From the NCBI RefSeq assembly GCF_963931675.1, contig NZ_OZ007039.1:273501-337500 (forward strand): 64,000 bases of DNA, in the 5' to 3' direction. Origin of the DNA: an uncultured Alistipes sp. (GTDB lineage: Bacteria; Bacteroidota; Bacteroidia; Bacteroidales; Rikenellaceae). A model generated the notes under the pieces. It was not told where the DNA came from, searched no databases, and saw only the letters and a list, made by a program, of their open reading frames with translations. Below are positions 8,620 to 23,303 of the stretch, piece by piece. Numbering within the stretch: position 1 is the stretch's first letter; every line of letters begins with the position of its first letter. Made by a program: the position numbers and the translations under genes.

Positions 8620-10653
8620 CTACTTCTTCAGCATCTTCTTCACCTCGGCAGCCACCGTCGCGCCATTGTAGCCGAACTTCTCGTCCAGCACCTTATAGGG
8701 AGCCGAATAGCCGAAGTGGTCGAGTCCGTGGATCATGCCCTGCTCGCCGACGAGCCCCAGCAGGTTCACCGGGAGCCCCGACGTCATGCCGTAACGCGGC
8801 AGCCCGGCCGGCAGCACCGACTCCTGGTACGACTTGGGCTGGTCGCGGAACACACCCTCGCTCGGGACACTCACCACACGCACGGCAATGCCTTCGGCCG
8901 CCAGCAGTTCGGCACCTTCGACCAGCGTCGAGACCTCCGAACCCGAAGCGATCAGCACCGCAGCCGGCTTCGCGGCATCCATCACCACGTAACCGCCTTT
9001 CGCAATCTGTGCGGCCTCCTCGCGGCGGCTGGCTCCCAGCGTCGGCAGGTTTTTGATATTTTGACGCGACAAAACCAAGGCCACGGGACGGTGCTCCTCG
9101 ACGGCCAGTTTCCAGGCCATGACCGTCTCCTCGGCATCCGCCGGGCGCAGCACGACCATCGAACGCTCGCCCTGGTGGTTCTTCAGGTGCTCCATCAGGC
9201 GGATCTGCGCCTCGTGCTCCACGGGCTGGTGCGTCGGGCCGTCCTCGCCCACGCGGAACGAGTCGTGCGTCCAGACGTAGACCACGTGCAGGCGCATCAG
9301 CGCCGCAAGGCGCACCGCAGGCTTCATGTAGTCCGAGAAGACGAAGAACGTCCCGCAAACCGGAATCACGCCGCCGTGCAGCGCCATGCCGTTCATCACG
9401 CAGGCCATCGTCAGCTCCGAAACACCCGCCTGAAGGAATTTTCCGGAAAAGTCGCCCTTCGCAAAGGCTTTTGTCTTTTTCAAAAATCCGTCGGTCTTGT
9501 CCGAGTTCGACAGGTCGGCCGAAGCCACGATCATGTTGTCGATCTTCTCGGCATAGACGCCCAGCACCGTGGCCGAAGCGGCCCGCGTCGCGATGTCGGC
9601 CTTCATCTCGATCTGCTTGTAGTCGATCTCCGGCAGCTGGCCCGACAGGAACGAATCGAGTTTGATGGCCAGTTCCCTGTGCTCGCTGCGCCACGACTTC
9701 TCGACGGCAGCCTGCCGCAAAGCCCACTCCCGCAACGCCTCCCGGCGCTCGGCAAAGACCTCGCGGCTCTCCTCGAAGACCGCAAACGGATCGTCGGGAT
9801 CTCCGCCCAGGTTGCGCACCGTGGCGGCGAAATCGGCCCCGGCAGCCGTCAGCGGCTGTCCGTGGGTCGAAACCCTGTTCTCGTAGCTCTCCCCTGCGGG
9901 GCCCTTGGCGCCCTTGCCCATCACCGTGCGGCCGATGATGAGCGTCGGGCGCTCCGTCTCGCTCTCGGCGGCAACCAGCGCCTCGCGGATCTCGTTGATG
10001 TTGTGCCCGTCGATCGACAGCACGTTCCAACCCCACGCCTCGTACTTCATGGCGACGTTTTCCGTGTCGACCTCATCGACTTTCGTCGAAAGCTGGATGT
10101 TGTTCGCATCGTAGAACATCACCAGGTTCGACAGCCCGAGGTGTCCGGCAATCCGGCCCACACCCTGCGAAATCTCCTCCTCGACGGCGCCGTCCGAAAT
10201 GTAGGCGTAGGTCCGGTGAGCCATCCACTCGCCGAAGCGCGCCACCATGAAACGCTCGGCGATGGCGGCGCCCAGAGCCATCGCATGACCCTGACCGAGG
10301 GGTCCCGACGTATTCTCCACACCGCGCATCACATCCACCTCGGGATGCCCCGGCGTCACGCTGCCCCACTGGCGCAGCGACTGCAGGTCCTCGGTCGTAT
10401 AGTGTCCCGCCAGCGAAAGCGTCGCATACAACATCGGCGACATGTGGCCCGGATCGAGGAAGAACCTATCCCGGAACGGATAATCCATCCGGTCGGGGTC
10501 GTAGCGCAGGAACTCGGCAAAGAGCACCGTGATGAAATCCGCGCCGCCCATCGCACCGCCCGGATGCCCCGATTTGGCCTTTTCCACCATCGCGGCCGAC
10601 AGAATGCGGACATTGTCGGCAACACGCGTCAGTTTTGAATTCGTTGTAGACAT
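8620..10653 (-). CDS. tkt: Transketolase
   Basis: A thiamine-diphosphate enzyme of the non-oxidative pentose phosphate pathway that moves two-carbon units between sugar phosphates. The 677-residue length is standard. The N-terminal cofactor domain has KSGHPGG, DPGHMSPMLYATLSLAGHY and DGHNINEI. The central pyrimidine-binding domain has EDGPTHQPVEHEA, and a C-terminal domain follows. The gene stands alone on the reverse strand between clpX and metK, with a likely TATCTTTG promoter element 70 bp upstream. Confidence 0.97.
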   Translation of the reverse strand: MSTTNSKLTRVADNVRILSAAMVEKAKSGHPGGAMGGADFITVLFAEFLRYDPDRMDYPFRDRFFLDPGHMSPMLYATLSLAGHYTTEDLQSLRQWGSVTPGHPEVDVMRGVENTSGPLGQGHAMALGAAIAERFMVARFGEWMAHRTYAYISDGAVEEEISQGVGRIAGHLGLSNLVMFYDANNIQLSTKVDEVDTENVAMKYEAWGWNVLSIDGHNINEIREALVAAESETERPTLIIGRTVMGKGAKGPAGESYENRVSTHGQPLTAAGADFAATVRNLGGDPDDPFAVFEESREVFAERREALREWALRQAAVEKSWRSEHRELAIKLDSFLSGQLPEIDYKQIEMKADIATRAASATVLGVYAEKIDNMIVASADLSNSDKTDGFLKKTKAFAKGDFSGKFLQAGVSELTMACVMNGMALHGGVIPVCGTFFVFSDYMKPAVRLAALMRLHVVYVWTHDSFRVGEDGPTHQPVEHEAQIRLMEHLKNHQGERSMVVLRPADAEETVMAWKLAVEEHRPVALVLSRQNIKNLPTLGASRREEAAQIAKGGYVVMDAAKPAAVLIASGSEVSTLVEGAELLAAEGIAVRVVSVPSEGVFRDQPKSYQESVLPAGLPRYGMTSGLPVNLLGLVGEQGMIHGLDHFGYSAPYKVLDEKFGYNGATVAAEVKKMLKK

Positions 10654-10723
10654 AGAGTTAGTATTTTTTAACAGGTTTTTCAGGTTCCGGCCGGTCTATT
10701 CCCGGCAATCGGGAGCCCGGCAG

Positions 10724-10731
10724 CAAAGATA
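10724..10731 (-). promoter_or_regulatory. Likely -7 promoter element of tkt
   Basis: The reverse strand reads TATCTTTG, matching TAnnTTTG, 70 bp upstream of the tkt start and just beyond the clpX stop at 10755. Its match and spacing resemble the elements before metK and tig. Confidence 0.5.
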
Positions 10732-10754
10732 GCAAAAAAGCAAATAAAAAGAAA

Positions 10755-12029
<1,275 letters not shown>

Positions 12030-12034
12030 GCGGG

Positions 12035-12703
12035 TTATTTCTCACGTTTGGAAAGCACGTTGTCGATCAGGCCGTACTCCTTAGCCTCCCGGGCCGAAAG
12101 CCAGTAGTCGCGGTCGGCATCCTTCTCGATCTTGCGGACCGACACCCCGGAATGGGCTGCGAGGATCTCGTAGAGTTCGCGTTTGGTTTTCAGGATCTCG
12201 CGGGCCGTGATCTCGATGTCGGAGGCCTGGCCCTGGGCGCCGCCGAGCGGCTGGTGGATCATCACCCGCGAATGGGGCAAAGCGGCCCGCTTGCCGTGGG
12301 TCCCGGCCGTGAGCAGCACGGCGCCCATCGAGGCGGCCAGCCCGGTGCAGATGGTCCCGACGTCGCACGAGACGAGCTGCATCGTGTCGTAGATCCCCAA
12401 CCCTGCCGAGACGGAACCCCCCGGGGAGTTGATGTAGATCTGGATATCCTTCTCGGGGTCGACCGACTCGAGGAAGAGCAACTGCGCCTGGATGATATTG
12501 GCGGCATCGTCGTAGATCGGGGCTCCGAGGAAGATGATGCGGTCCATCATCAAGCGGGAGAAAACATCCATCGTGGCGACATTCAACTGGCGCTCCTCGA
12601 TAATCGTCGGCGAGACATAGGCCGCACTGATCGACTGGAAATCATGCAGTTTCAGCGAACTGATCCCGCAATGCTTTCGCGCGTATTTTTCAAATTCGGA
12701 CAT
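12035..12703 (-). CDS. clpP: ATP-dependent Clp protease proteolytic subunit
   Basis: A serine peptidase that forms the ClpXP chamber. It has 222 residues, with the triad Ser125 (GLAASMGA), His150 (MIHQP) and a probable Asp199 (DRDYWLSA). The N-terminus is a little longer than in E. coli and may include a short propeptide. It lies between tig and clpX in the conserved order tig-clpP-clpX. Confidence 0.97.
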   Translation of the reverse strand: MSEFEKYARKHCGISSLKLHDFQSISAAYVSPTIIEERQLNVATMDVFSRLMMDRIIFLGAPIYDDAANIIQAQLLFLESVDPEKDIQIYINSPGGSVSAGLGIYDTMQLVSCDVGTICTGLAASMGAVLLTAGTHGKRAALPHSRVMIHQPLGGAQGQASDIEITAREILKTKRELYEILAAHSGVSVRKIEKDADRDYWLSAREAKEYGLIDNVLSKREK

Positions 12704-12807
12704 ATTTTTTCAATCTGGTTTCATTCCATCCCCTGAATCGGCAGCAGGCACCGGAGGGGGGGGGTGAAGAATTCGGCCCGGTCCGGGTTGCCACCTGCAC
12801 AAGAAAA

Positions 12808-12838
12808 GGACTTTGCAAACATCGCGCCTGCAAAGTCC
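12808..12838 (-). terminator. Terminator of tig with adjoining clpP promoter element
   Basis: A 10-bp perfect stem (12808-12817 with 12829-12838) is followed on the reverse strand by CCTTTTCTT, consistent with a terminator for tig. Immediately upstream (12838-12845) the reverse strand reads TATCTTTG, a -7-like element that could start clpP transcription. The two signals overlap by one base. Confidence 0.5.
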
Positions 12839-12866
12839 AAAGATAATCAAAAATCGGCGAATAATC

Positions 12867-14192
12867 CTAAAGCTCCTTTGCCAATTTCGCGAAATCCTCG
12901 GCGGAGACGGACTTTTCCGTCACCTTGATCTTCGATTTCACATCCTCGACGACCTTCGTCTCGAAGAGCTTCTCGTAGATCTTCTGTCCCTGCTCCTTGT
13001 CGGCAAGGATCTTCTCGGCGTAACCGGCCAGCATGTCGTCCGGAGCCGACGGCATTCCGTACTGCGCGAACTGGGCGGCAGCCAGCGCCTTGGCCTCGGC
13101 CGTAGCCTCTTCCTTCGTCACGGTGAGGTTGTCGGCCTTGATGAAGTGCTTCTGGAGGTAGTTCCAGGTGAACATCTTCAGGAACTGGTCGAAATCCTTC
13201 TCGATCTCCTCCATCGTGAACTTGCCCTCGTTGATCGTGTAGAGCCAGCGCTTGAGGAACGCCTCGGGCATCTTCAGATCGGCCTTCTTGACGAGATAGT
13301 CGCGCAGTTGCAGCGTGAAGAGGTAATCGCTCTCGCGGCGCAGCTCGCTCTCGATCTGCGTGTCGATGAGCTTGTCGAATCCGGCCTCATCGGTGACATC
13401 CCCCTGCGGGAAGGCCATCTTGAAGAACTCCCCGTTCAATTCGGGCTCGGCGAACTTGCGGATCTTGGTGATCTCCATCTCGAACTCGGGATTGATGCCC
13501 TCCAGCTCGTTCTCCTTGACCTGCAGGCAGGCGGCGCGCTGTGCCGGGTTCTTGTAGAGCTCGTTGATGTTCACGTGCATCTTGTCGCCTACCTTCTTGC
13601 CCTGGAAAGGCTTGCGCTCCTCCTCCGACATCGAGATCAGCCCCACGTAGGCGTCGGCCACGTTCATGTCGCCGTTGTCGAGCGTCACGGTCAGCGCCTC
13701 GTCCGAAGTCACCGTATCGACATCCACCAGGCGGCCGTAGCGGCGCAAGTAGTTCGAGCGGTAGTCGTCGTGCATCTTCTTGTCGACCTTGATCTTGTTG
13801 TAGGTCAGCTTGTCCTTGTCCGAGAGCTCGAGGTTGATGGCCGGGGCCTCACCGATCTCGAAGACGAACTCGAATTCGGTGTTGTTCTCGAAGTCGAAAG
13901 CGCCCTGCTCCTCGGCCGGGATTACATCGCCGAGGTAGTCGATGCCCTCCTTCTGGAGGTATTCGAAAACGGCATTGGAGGCCGTGCGGTAGGACTGCTC
14001 GGCCACGACACCCTTGCCGTACATCTTGCGGATGATGCCCATCGGGACCATGCCGGGGCGGAAGCCCGGGATGTTGGCCTTGCGACGGTAGTCGCGCAGC
14101 GCCTTTTCGACCTCCTGGCCGTAATCGGCCTCGCCGACGGTCACGCGGATCAGCGAGTTGTTCTCGCCGTGTTGTTCTCTTACAATGTTCAT
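12867..14192 (-). CDS. tig: Trigger factor
   Basis: A ribosome-associated chaperone for nascent chains. I chose the ATG at 14192 (441 residues, MNIVREQHGE) over an upstream in-frame codon because it gives the normal N-terminus. The ribosome-docking signature GFRPGMVP is at residues 43-50. A central region in the peptidyl-prolyl isomerase position and a long helical C-terminal chaperone domain follow. It lies upstream of clpP-clpX, and a TATCTTTG promoter element lies 52 bp before the start. Confidence 0.95.
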   Translation of the reverse strand: MNIVREQHGENNSLIRVTVGEADYGQEVEKALRDYRRKANIPGFRPGMVPMGIIRKMYGKGVVAEQSYRTASNAVFEYLQKEGIDYLGDVIPAEEQGAFDFENNTEFEFVFEIGEAPAINLELSDKDKLTYNKIKVDKKMHDDYRSNYLRRYGRLVDVDTVTSDEALTVTLDNGDMNVADAYVGLISMSEEERKPFQGKKVGDKMHVNINELYKNPAQRAACLQVKENELEGINPEFEMEITKIRKFAEPELNGEFFKMAFPQGDVTDEAGFDKLIDTQIESELRRESDYLFTLQLRDYLVKKADLKMPEAFLKRWLYTINEGKFTMEEIEKDFDQFLKMFTWNYLQKHFIKADNLTVTKEEATAEAKALAAAQFAQYGMPSAPDDMLAGYAEKILADKEQGQKIYEKLFETKVVEDVKSKIKVTEKSVSAEDFAKLAKEL

Positions 14193-14243
14193 AATGAATG
14201 TATTATATCTGATTTCTAACGTTTTCCGCTCGGAATCGGGAGG

Positions 14244-14251
14244 CAAAGATA
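14244..14251 (-). promoter_or_regulatory. Likely -7 promoter element of tig
   Basis: The reverse strand reads TATCTTTG, 52 bp before the chosen tig ATG. Its position supports that start over the upstream alternative, which would begin almost inside the promoter. Confidence 0.5.
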
Positions 14252-14324
14252 TGAAATTATTCCCATCCCGGCAACAGAAACTCCCATAATATAAAGGAAA
14301 TTATGATTTATGGTTTGCTTTTCG

Positions 14325-14332
14325 TAACTTTG
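14325..14332 (+). promoter_or_regulatory. Likely -7 promoter element of the metH-rnr transcript
   Basis: TAACTTTG matches TAnnTTTG 22 bp before the ATG at 14354. It would start the forward cluster that begins with the glutaminyl cyclase gene. Confidence 0.5.
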
Positions 14333-14353
14333 CAGGATATATCGCTCCGAAAG

Positions 14354-15174
14354 ATGAAACTTGCAACGATCCTTTTGCTGACGACGCTCCTGCTCTCCGC
14401 CTGCGGGAACTCCGCGGCACGCTCCGCCAGGCGCGCGCCGAAGGGTGCCGCAACCGCAGCCGCCGTGCAGCCCGAACCGAAACAATACACCTACCGTGTG
14501 AAGGCCTCCTACCCTCATTCGACGAAGGCCTACACGCAGGGGCTGCTCTGGCACGACGGGCAACTCTGGGAGGGGACCGGACAGCACGGCGAGTCGGTGG
14601 TGCAGACCCTCGATCTCGAAACGGGCCGCAGCCACGAGATGGCGCGCCTGCCGCGCTCGGAGTTCGGCGAGGGGATCGCCATCCTCGGCGGCGAGCTCTT
14701 CCAGCTCACCTGGCAGTCGAACACCGTGCACGTCTACCGCCTGACGGACTCCGGGCTCGAAAAGGTACGCGACCACCGCTACCCGGGCGAGGGATGGGGG
14801 CTGACGACTGACGGCGAAAAGCTCTACATGAGCGACGGCTCGGCCAACCTCTACACGGTGGACCCGACGACTTTCCGCCGCGAGAAGCGCGTGACGGTCA
14901 CCTGGCGCGGCGAGGCGGTGCCCTACCTCAACGAGCTGGAGTGGATCGACGGCCGCATCTGGGCCAATGTCTACACGACGGACCAGGTGGTCATCATCGA
15001 CCCGGCAACGGGGCGCGTCGAGGGGGTTGTGGACCTCGCGGGGCTGCTGCCCGCCGGGGAGCATACGCCGACGACCGACGTGCTGAACGGCATCGCCTGG
15101 GACCCCGACTCGAAACGCCTCTTCGTCACGGGCAAGAACTGGAGCAAACTCTTCGAAATAGAGATCATCGAACA

Positions 15175-15178
<4 letters not shown>
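14354..15178 (+). CDS. Glutaminyl-peptide cyclotransferase, lipoprotein
   Basis: A beta-propeller enzyme of the plant/bacterial glutamine cyclotransferase family, which forms N-terminal pyroglutamate from glutamine. I chose the ATG at 14354 (274 residues) because it gives a signal peptide with lipobox LLSAC (lipidated Cys17); the longer upstream frame would cover the promoter. Family features are the PHSTKAYTQGLLW start of the propeller, YPGEGWGLT and LNGIAWDPDSKRLFVTGKNW. Its stop overlaps the metH start (ATGA), so the two are translationally coupled although their functions differ. Confidence 0.9.
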
Positions 15179-18807
<3,629 letters not shown>

Positions 18808-18815
18808 CACGCATC

Positions 18816-19772
18816 ATGAACGTAGTCGATATTATCCACGAGGCGATCGCCACGAAACGAACCAGGTTCGCCTTCGAACTCCTCCCGCCGCTCAAGGGCG
18901 ACGGAAGCCAGAAGATTTTCGCAGCCATCGAGCCGCTGATGCCCTACGACCCGGCCTACATCAATATCACCTTCCACCGCGAAGGAATCAAGGAGACCGT
19001 GCGCGAGGACGGCAGCGTCGACTGGCACGTCGTCCGCCGACGCCCCGGAACGGTCGGCATCTCGGCCGCCATCCAGCACCGCTACGGCGTGGAGGTCGTG
19101 CCCCATCTGATCTGCGGCGGCCTCTCGAAGTACGACATCGAGGACACGCTGATCGACATGGATTTCCTCGGGCTGCACAACGTCCTGGCCCTGCGCGGCG
19201 ACAAGTCGCAGAACGAGCGCCGGTTCATGCCGCACCCCCAGGGCCATGCCCACGCCATCGACCTCGTGCGGCAGATCGACGGCATGAACCACGGCCGCTT
19301 CATCGACGGAGAGGTCGAGGAGTGCCACCATTCGAAATTCTCGATCGGCGTGGCCGGCTATCCCGAAGTCCACTTCGAGGCCCGTGACATCACCTCCGAC
19401 ATCGCCCACCTCAAGGCCAAGATCGATGCCGGAGCCGAGTACGTCATCACGCAGATGTTCTTCGACAACCGCAGGTATTTCGATTTCGTGCGCCGCTGCC
19501 GCGAGGCCGGGATCACCGTGCCGATCATCCCGGGGCTGAAACCCCTCTCGACGCTCCGCCACCTGGAGGTGCTGCCCGAGACGTTCAGCGTCGAGATCCC
19601 CGAAGAACTCGTCCGCGAGGTGAAGGCCCATCCCGAAAGCGTCAAGCAGATCGGAACCGAATGGACCATCGCCCAGAGCCGCGAACTCATGGCCGCAGGC
19701 GTCCCCGTGCTGCACTACTACACGATGAGCCGCACGACCAACATCCAGAAGATCGTCGCGGCGCTCTTCTGA
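18816..19772 (+). CDS. metF: Methylenetetrahydrofolate reductase
   Basis: A flavoprotein that makes 5-methyltetrahydrofolate, the methyl donor for the adjacent MetH. The ATG at 18816 is 8 bp behind the metH stop and gives 318 residues, close to other bacterial MetF. Motifs include FAFELLPPLKGDG near the N-terminus, NVLALRGDK and QMFFDNRRYFDF followed by PIIPGLKPLS. The pair metH-metF forms a compact methionine-cycle unit. Confidence 0.96.
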   Translation: MNVVDIIHEAIATKRTRFAFELLPPLKGDGSQKIFAAIEPLMPYDPAYINITFHREGIKETVREDGSVDWHVVRRRPGTVGISAAIQHRYGVEVVPHLICGGLSKYDIEDTLIDMDFLGLHNVLALRGDKSQNERRFMPHPQGHAHAIDLVRQIDGMNHGRFIDGEVEECHHSKFSIGVAGYPEVHFEARDITSDIAHLKAKIDAGAEYVITQMFFDNRRYFDFVRRCREAGITVPIIPGLKPLSTLRHLEVLPETFSVEIPEELVREVKAHPESVKQIGTEWTIAQSRELMAAGVPVLHYYTMSRTTNIQKIVAALF

Positions 19773-19845
19773 CAACGATACCGGTGGGCGTGCCGCCTCC
19801 GGAGCCTTTCGGAGCGCGCCCCGCAACTGAAACCTTCAAATTCCC

Positions 19846-20976
19846 ATGGAAAGCGAATTAGAGATCACACCCGTCGAATTCCGGCGCCACCTGCACGCCC
19901 ATCCCGAACTCTCGTTCCGGGAGCACGACACGGCCGCCTTCATCGAAACGCAACTCGACCGGCTCGGAATCGGACACCGCCGAATCGCCCAAACCGGCGT
20001 GCTGGCAACCATCCGGGGGACGAAAACCCCCGAAAACGACAAACATGCCGTCGTGCTGCGCGCCGACATCGACGCCCTGCCCATTACCGAACAAAACGAC
20101 GTCCCGTGGCGGTCGCAAAACGACGGCGTCATGCACGCCTGCGGACACGACGTCCATGCCGCCGTGCTCTTCGGGGTTGTGCAGCAGCTCGCCGCCGCAC
20201 CCGCATTCCGGGGTACGGTTCTGGCCCTCTTCCAGCCCGGCGAGGAGTGCAACCCCGGCGGCGCCTCGCTCGTGCTGGCCGAGAAGCCATTCGACGGCTA
20301 CGATATCCGGGCCGTCGTCGGCGAGCACGTTGAATCGCAAATGGAGGTCGGTACCCTGGGATTCCGGGCCGGGAAGTACATGGCCGCCAGCGACGAACTC
20401 CGCTTCCGCATCCACGGATCGGGCGGGCACGGCGCCATGCGCAAGCAGCTCAAGGATCCCGTGGCCGCCGGGGCTGAATTCCTCACCCGGCTGCTCGCCC
20501 TCAACGGCGAGGAGTGCGTCCTCTCGATCGGGCGTGTCGAGGCCGCCGGAGCCACGAACATCGTCCCCGACGAAGTCTACATGGAGGGGACGCTCCGCAC
20601 CTTCGACGAGCAGGAACGCGGAATCATCCACCGCCGCATCGGCAACATCGCCGCGGAGATCGATTCCCGCTACGGCGTCTCGACGCGCGTGGACATCAGC
20701 CACGGCTATCCGTGCGTCGTGAACGACGAACTGCTCGTCAAACGCGCCGTGACCCTCGCCAAGGCCGACGGCCTGAAGGTCGAGATGCTGCCCCTGCGCA
20801 CCACGGCCGAGGATTTCGGGTTCTACTGCCGCCAGTACCCCTCGATCTTCTACCGGCTCGGCGTGGGAACCGCCGCCGGTCGCTCCCATACGGGCTCCTT
20901 CAACCCCGATGAACGTGCCATCGATACGGGTATCGGATTCATGTACAGGCTGGCCCTGCAAATTCTGGAAAAATAA
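19846..20976 (+). CDS. M20-family amidohydrolase
   Basis: A zinc hydrolase of the N-acyl-amino-acid amidohydrolase/hippurate hydrolase group (376 residues). Metal-binding positions are in MHACGHDVH (Cys99, His101) and PGEECNPGGA (Glu133, Glu134), with a late SHTGSFNPDE histidine. The dimerization lid domain covers roughly residues 180-290. No signal peptide is visible, so it acts in the cytoplasm. The stop overlaps the rnr start by one base (TAATG). The substrate cannot be named from sequence; peptidoglycan- or diet-derived acylated amino acids are possible. Confidence 0.88.
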   Translation: MESELEITPVEFRRHLHAHPELSFREHDTAAFIETQLDRLGIGHRRIAQTGVLATIRGTKTPENDKHAVVLRADIDALPITEQNDVPWRSQNDGVMHACGHDVHAAVLFGVVQQLAAAPAFRGTVLALFQPGEECNPGGASLVLAEKPFDGYDIRAVVGEHVESQMEVGTLGFRAGKYMAASDELRFRIHGSGGHGAMRKQLKDPVAAGAEFLTRLLALNGEECVLSIGRVEAAGATNIVPDEVYMEGTLRTFDEQERGIIHRRIGNIAAEIDSRYGVSTRVDISHGYPCVVNDELLVKRAVTLAKADGLKVEMLPLRTTAEDFGFYCRQYPSIFYRLGVGTAAGRSHTGSFNPDERAIDTGIGFMYRLALQILEK

Positions 20977-23231
20977 TGACGACGATGAATAAGAAACAGC
21001 AACGACGTTCAGACAAAGGGGCGAAACGCTCCGACCGCGCGGAGATCATTCTCCACCTGCTCCGGGATTTCCCGAACACACAATACACGCTCAAATACCT
21101 CGCGTCGGTATCGGGCGGCGCCTCGAAGGAGGGACGACGCGAAACCTTCGAGATCCTCAGCCGACTCTTCGATGAAGGAATCGTCGAGGAGTGCTCGCGC
21201 GAAAAGTACCGCCTCTCGCAGCAGCACCGCCCCCTCTACGAAGGAGTTGCCAGCATGACCCAGTCGGGCGCCGTCTACGTCGCGGTCGAAGGGCTCGAAG
21301 AGGAGATCTTCGTCAACCCCCGCAATACGGGCAACGCGCTCGACGGAGACCGCGTCGAGGTGGCCGTCATCCACCGCAGCCGCGACGGAAAATTCGAAGG
21401 CGAGGTCACGCGCATCCTCGAACGGAGCCGCAAACCCTATGTCGGCATCGCCGAAGTCGGGGCCCATCAGATCTTCGTCCGGGCCGATTCGCGCCGGATG
21501 CCCATGGACATCTACCTATCCCGACGCACCTATCCCGACGTGCGCGACGGCGAGAAGGTCGTCGTGCGCATCGTCGACTGGCAGCCCGGAAGCAAAAGCC
21601 CCGTCGGGGAGCTCGTCGAACGCCTCGGCATCGCCGGGAACAATGACACCGAGATGCACGCCATCCTGGCCGAATACGACCTTCCCTACCGCTTCGAACC
21701 CGAAGTCGAGGAGGCCGCCGCAGCCATCGACGATCGTGTCACGGCCCATGAAATCGCCCGGCGCCGCGACTTCCGCAAGGTGACGACCTTCACCGTCGAC
21801 CCCGCCGACGCCAAGGATTTCGACGACGCACTCTCGGTGCGCAAGGTCAAGGACGGCGTCTGGGAGATCGGCGTACACATCGCCGACGTCACCCATTATG
21901 TCAAACCCCACTCCGTCATCGACGACGAGGCCGTCGAGCGCGGCACCTCGGTCTATCTCGTCGACCGAACCGTCCCGATGCTCCCCGAACGCCTCTCCAA
22001 CGAGCTCTGCTCGCTGCGCCCCAACGAGACGAGCCTCTGCTTCTCGGCCGTCTTCACCCTCAACGAGAACCTCGAAATCCTCGACGAGTGGTTCGGGCGC
22101 ACGGTCATCCACTCCGACCGCCGCTTCACCTACGCCGAAGCCCAGGAGGTGATCGAAACCGGACGCGGCGACTTCGCCGAGGAGATCCTCACCCTCAACC
22201 GGCTGGCCCAGGCCCTGCGTGCCCAGCGATTCAGGAACGGCGCCATCTCCTTCGAACGCGAAGAGGTCAAGTTCCGGCTCGACGACGACGGAAAACCCCT
22301 CGGCGTCTACTTCAAGGAGCAGAAGGAGTCCAACCAGATGATCGAGGAGTTCATGCTGCTGGCCAACCGCCGCGTCGCCGAATTCTGCGCACACCGCCGC
22401 AACGAGAAGGGCCGCGCCATCCCCCGCACGATGGTCTTCCGCGTCCACGACGCCCCGAGCGAGGAGAAACTCGACCGTTTCCGGCAGTTCATCCTCCGCT
22501 TCGGACACGTTTTCAAGGCCTCGAAGGGCCGCGCCGTGGCCCGCGAGATGAACAGGCTCTTCAAGCAGATCAAGGGCTCGACCGAGGAGAACGCCGTCTC
22601 GACGATGGCCGTGCGCTCCATGGCCAAAGCCTTCTACACGACCGACAACATCGGCCACTACGGACTCGCATTCCAATACTACACCCACTTCACCTCGCCC
22701 ATCCGCCGCTACCCCGACATGATGGTCCACCGCCTGCTGGCACACTACCTCGACGGCGGAAAGTCGGTCGACAAGGAGCCCGTCGAGGAACTCTGCGCAA
22801 GGGCCTCCGACCGCGAGATCGTCGCCGCCGAAGCCGAACGCGCCTCGATCAAGTACAAGATGGTCGAATTCATGAAGCAGCACATCGGCGAGGAGTTCGA
22901 AGGACACATCTCCGGACTCACCGAGTGGGGCGTCTACGTCGAGTTGGACGAAACCCACATCGAGGGCATGTCCTTCCTGCGCGACATCGAAGGCGACTTC
23001 TTCTTCTTCGACGAGCAGCAGTACGAGATCATCGGCCGCTCGACCGGGATTCGCCTGACCCTGGGTGACGCCGTGCGCATCCGCGTGAAGCGCGCCGACC
23101 TCCAGAAACGACAGCTCGACTTCGAGCTGCTGCTGCCGGGCGTCGAGGCCCGCCGCGGCCGCAGCACCGACGAGCGCGGCAAAGGCCGGGGCCCAAAGGT
23201 CCGCTCCTCGACCCGCCGCAGGGGCCGCTGA
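20976..23231 (+). CDS. rnr: Ribonuclease R
   Basis: A 3'-5' exoribonuclease that degrades structured RNA. Its 751 residues contain an N-terminal winged-helix region, cold-shock-like domains, the RNB catalytic domain with DPADAKDFDDALSV (about residues 275-288; acidic metal ligands), the SYTHFTSPIRRYPD-like YYTHFTSPIRRYPD motif, an S1 domain (EEFEGHISGLTEWGVYVEL) and a basic Arg-rich tail. It is the last gene of the forward cluster and ends ahead of a bidirectional terminator. Confidence 0.96.
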   Translation: MTTMNKKQQRRSDKGAKRSDRAEIILHLLRDFPNTQYTLKYLASVSGGASKEGRRETFEILSRLFDEGIVEECSREKYRLSQQHRPLYEGVASMTQSGAVYVAVEGLEEEIFVNPRNTGNALDGDRVEVAVIHRSRDGKFEGEVTRILERSRKPYVGIAEVGAHQIFVRADSRRMPMDIYLSRRTYPDVRDGEKVVVRIVDWQPGSKSPVGELVERLGIAGNNDTEMHAILAEYDLPYRFEPEVEEAAAAIDDRVTAHEIARRRDFRKVTTFTVDPADAKDFDDALSVRKVKDGVWEIGVHIADVTHYVKPHSVIDDEAVERGTSVYLVDRTVPMLPERLSNELCSLRPNETSLCFSAVFTLNENLEILDEWFGRTVIHSDRRFTYAEAQEVIETGRGDFAEEILTLNRLAQALRAQRFRNGAISFEREEVKFRLDDDGKPLGVYFKEQKESNQMIEEFMLLANRRVAEFCAHRRNEKGRAIPRTMVFRVHDAPSEEKLDRFRQFILRFGHVFKASKGRAVAREMNRLFKQIKGSTEENAVSTMAVRSMAKAFYTTDNIGHYGLAFQYYTHFTSPIRRYPDMMVHRLLAHYLDGGKSVDKEPVEELCARASDREIVAAEAERASIKYKMVEFMKQHIGEEFEGHISGLTEWGVYVELDETHIEGMSFLRDIEGDFFFFDEQQYEIIGRSTGIRLTLGDAVRIRVKRADLQKRQLDFELLLPGVEARRGRSTDERGKGRGPKVRSSTRRRGR

Positions 23232-23258
23232 AAGGCCTGACATGCTCCTGTCCCAACA

Positions 23259-23286
23259 AAAAACCCGCCTCGAAAGGCGGGTTTTT
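23259..23286. terminator. Bidirectional terminator between rnr and the V-ATPase operon
   Basis: A 12-bp perfect stem (23259-23270 with 23275-23286) with a CGAA tetraloop is flanked by an A-run and a T-run. It can terminate transcription from both sides. It is the model of a local terminator used to interpret the split terminator around the island. Confidence 0.9.
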
Positions 23287-23303
23287 CCGTACGGTCCGGA
23301 AGA

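Noticed and set aside
12756..12764. A G9 tract between tig and clpP
   Set aside because: It is intergenic and not placed at a recognisable promoter element, so there is no sign that its length matters.
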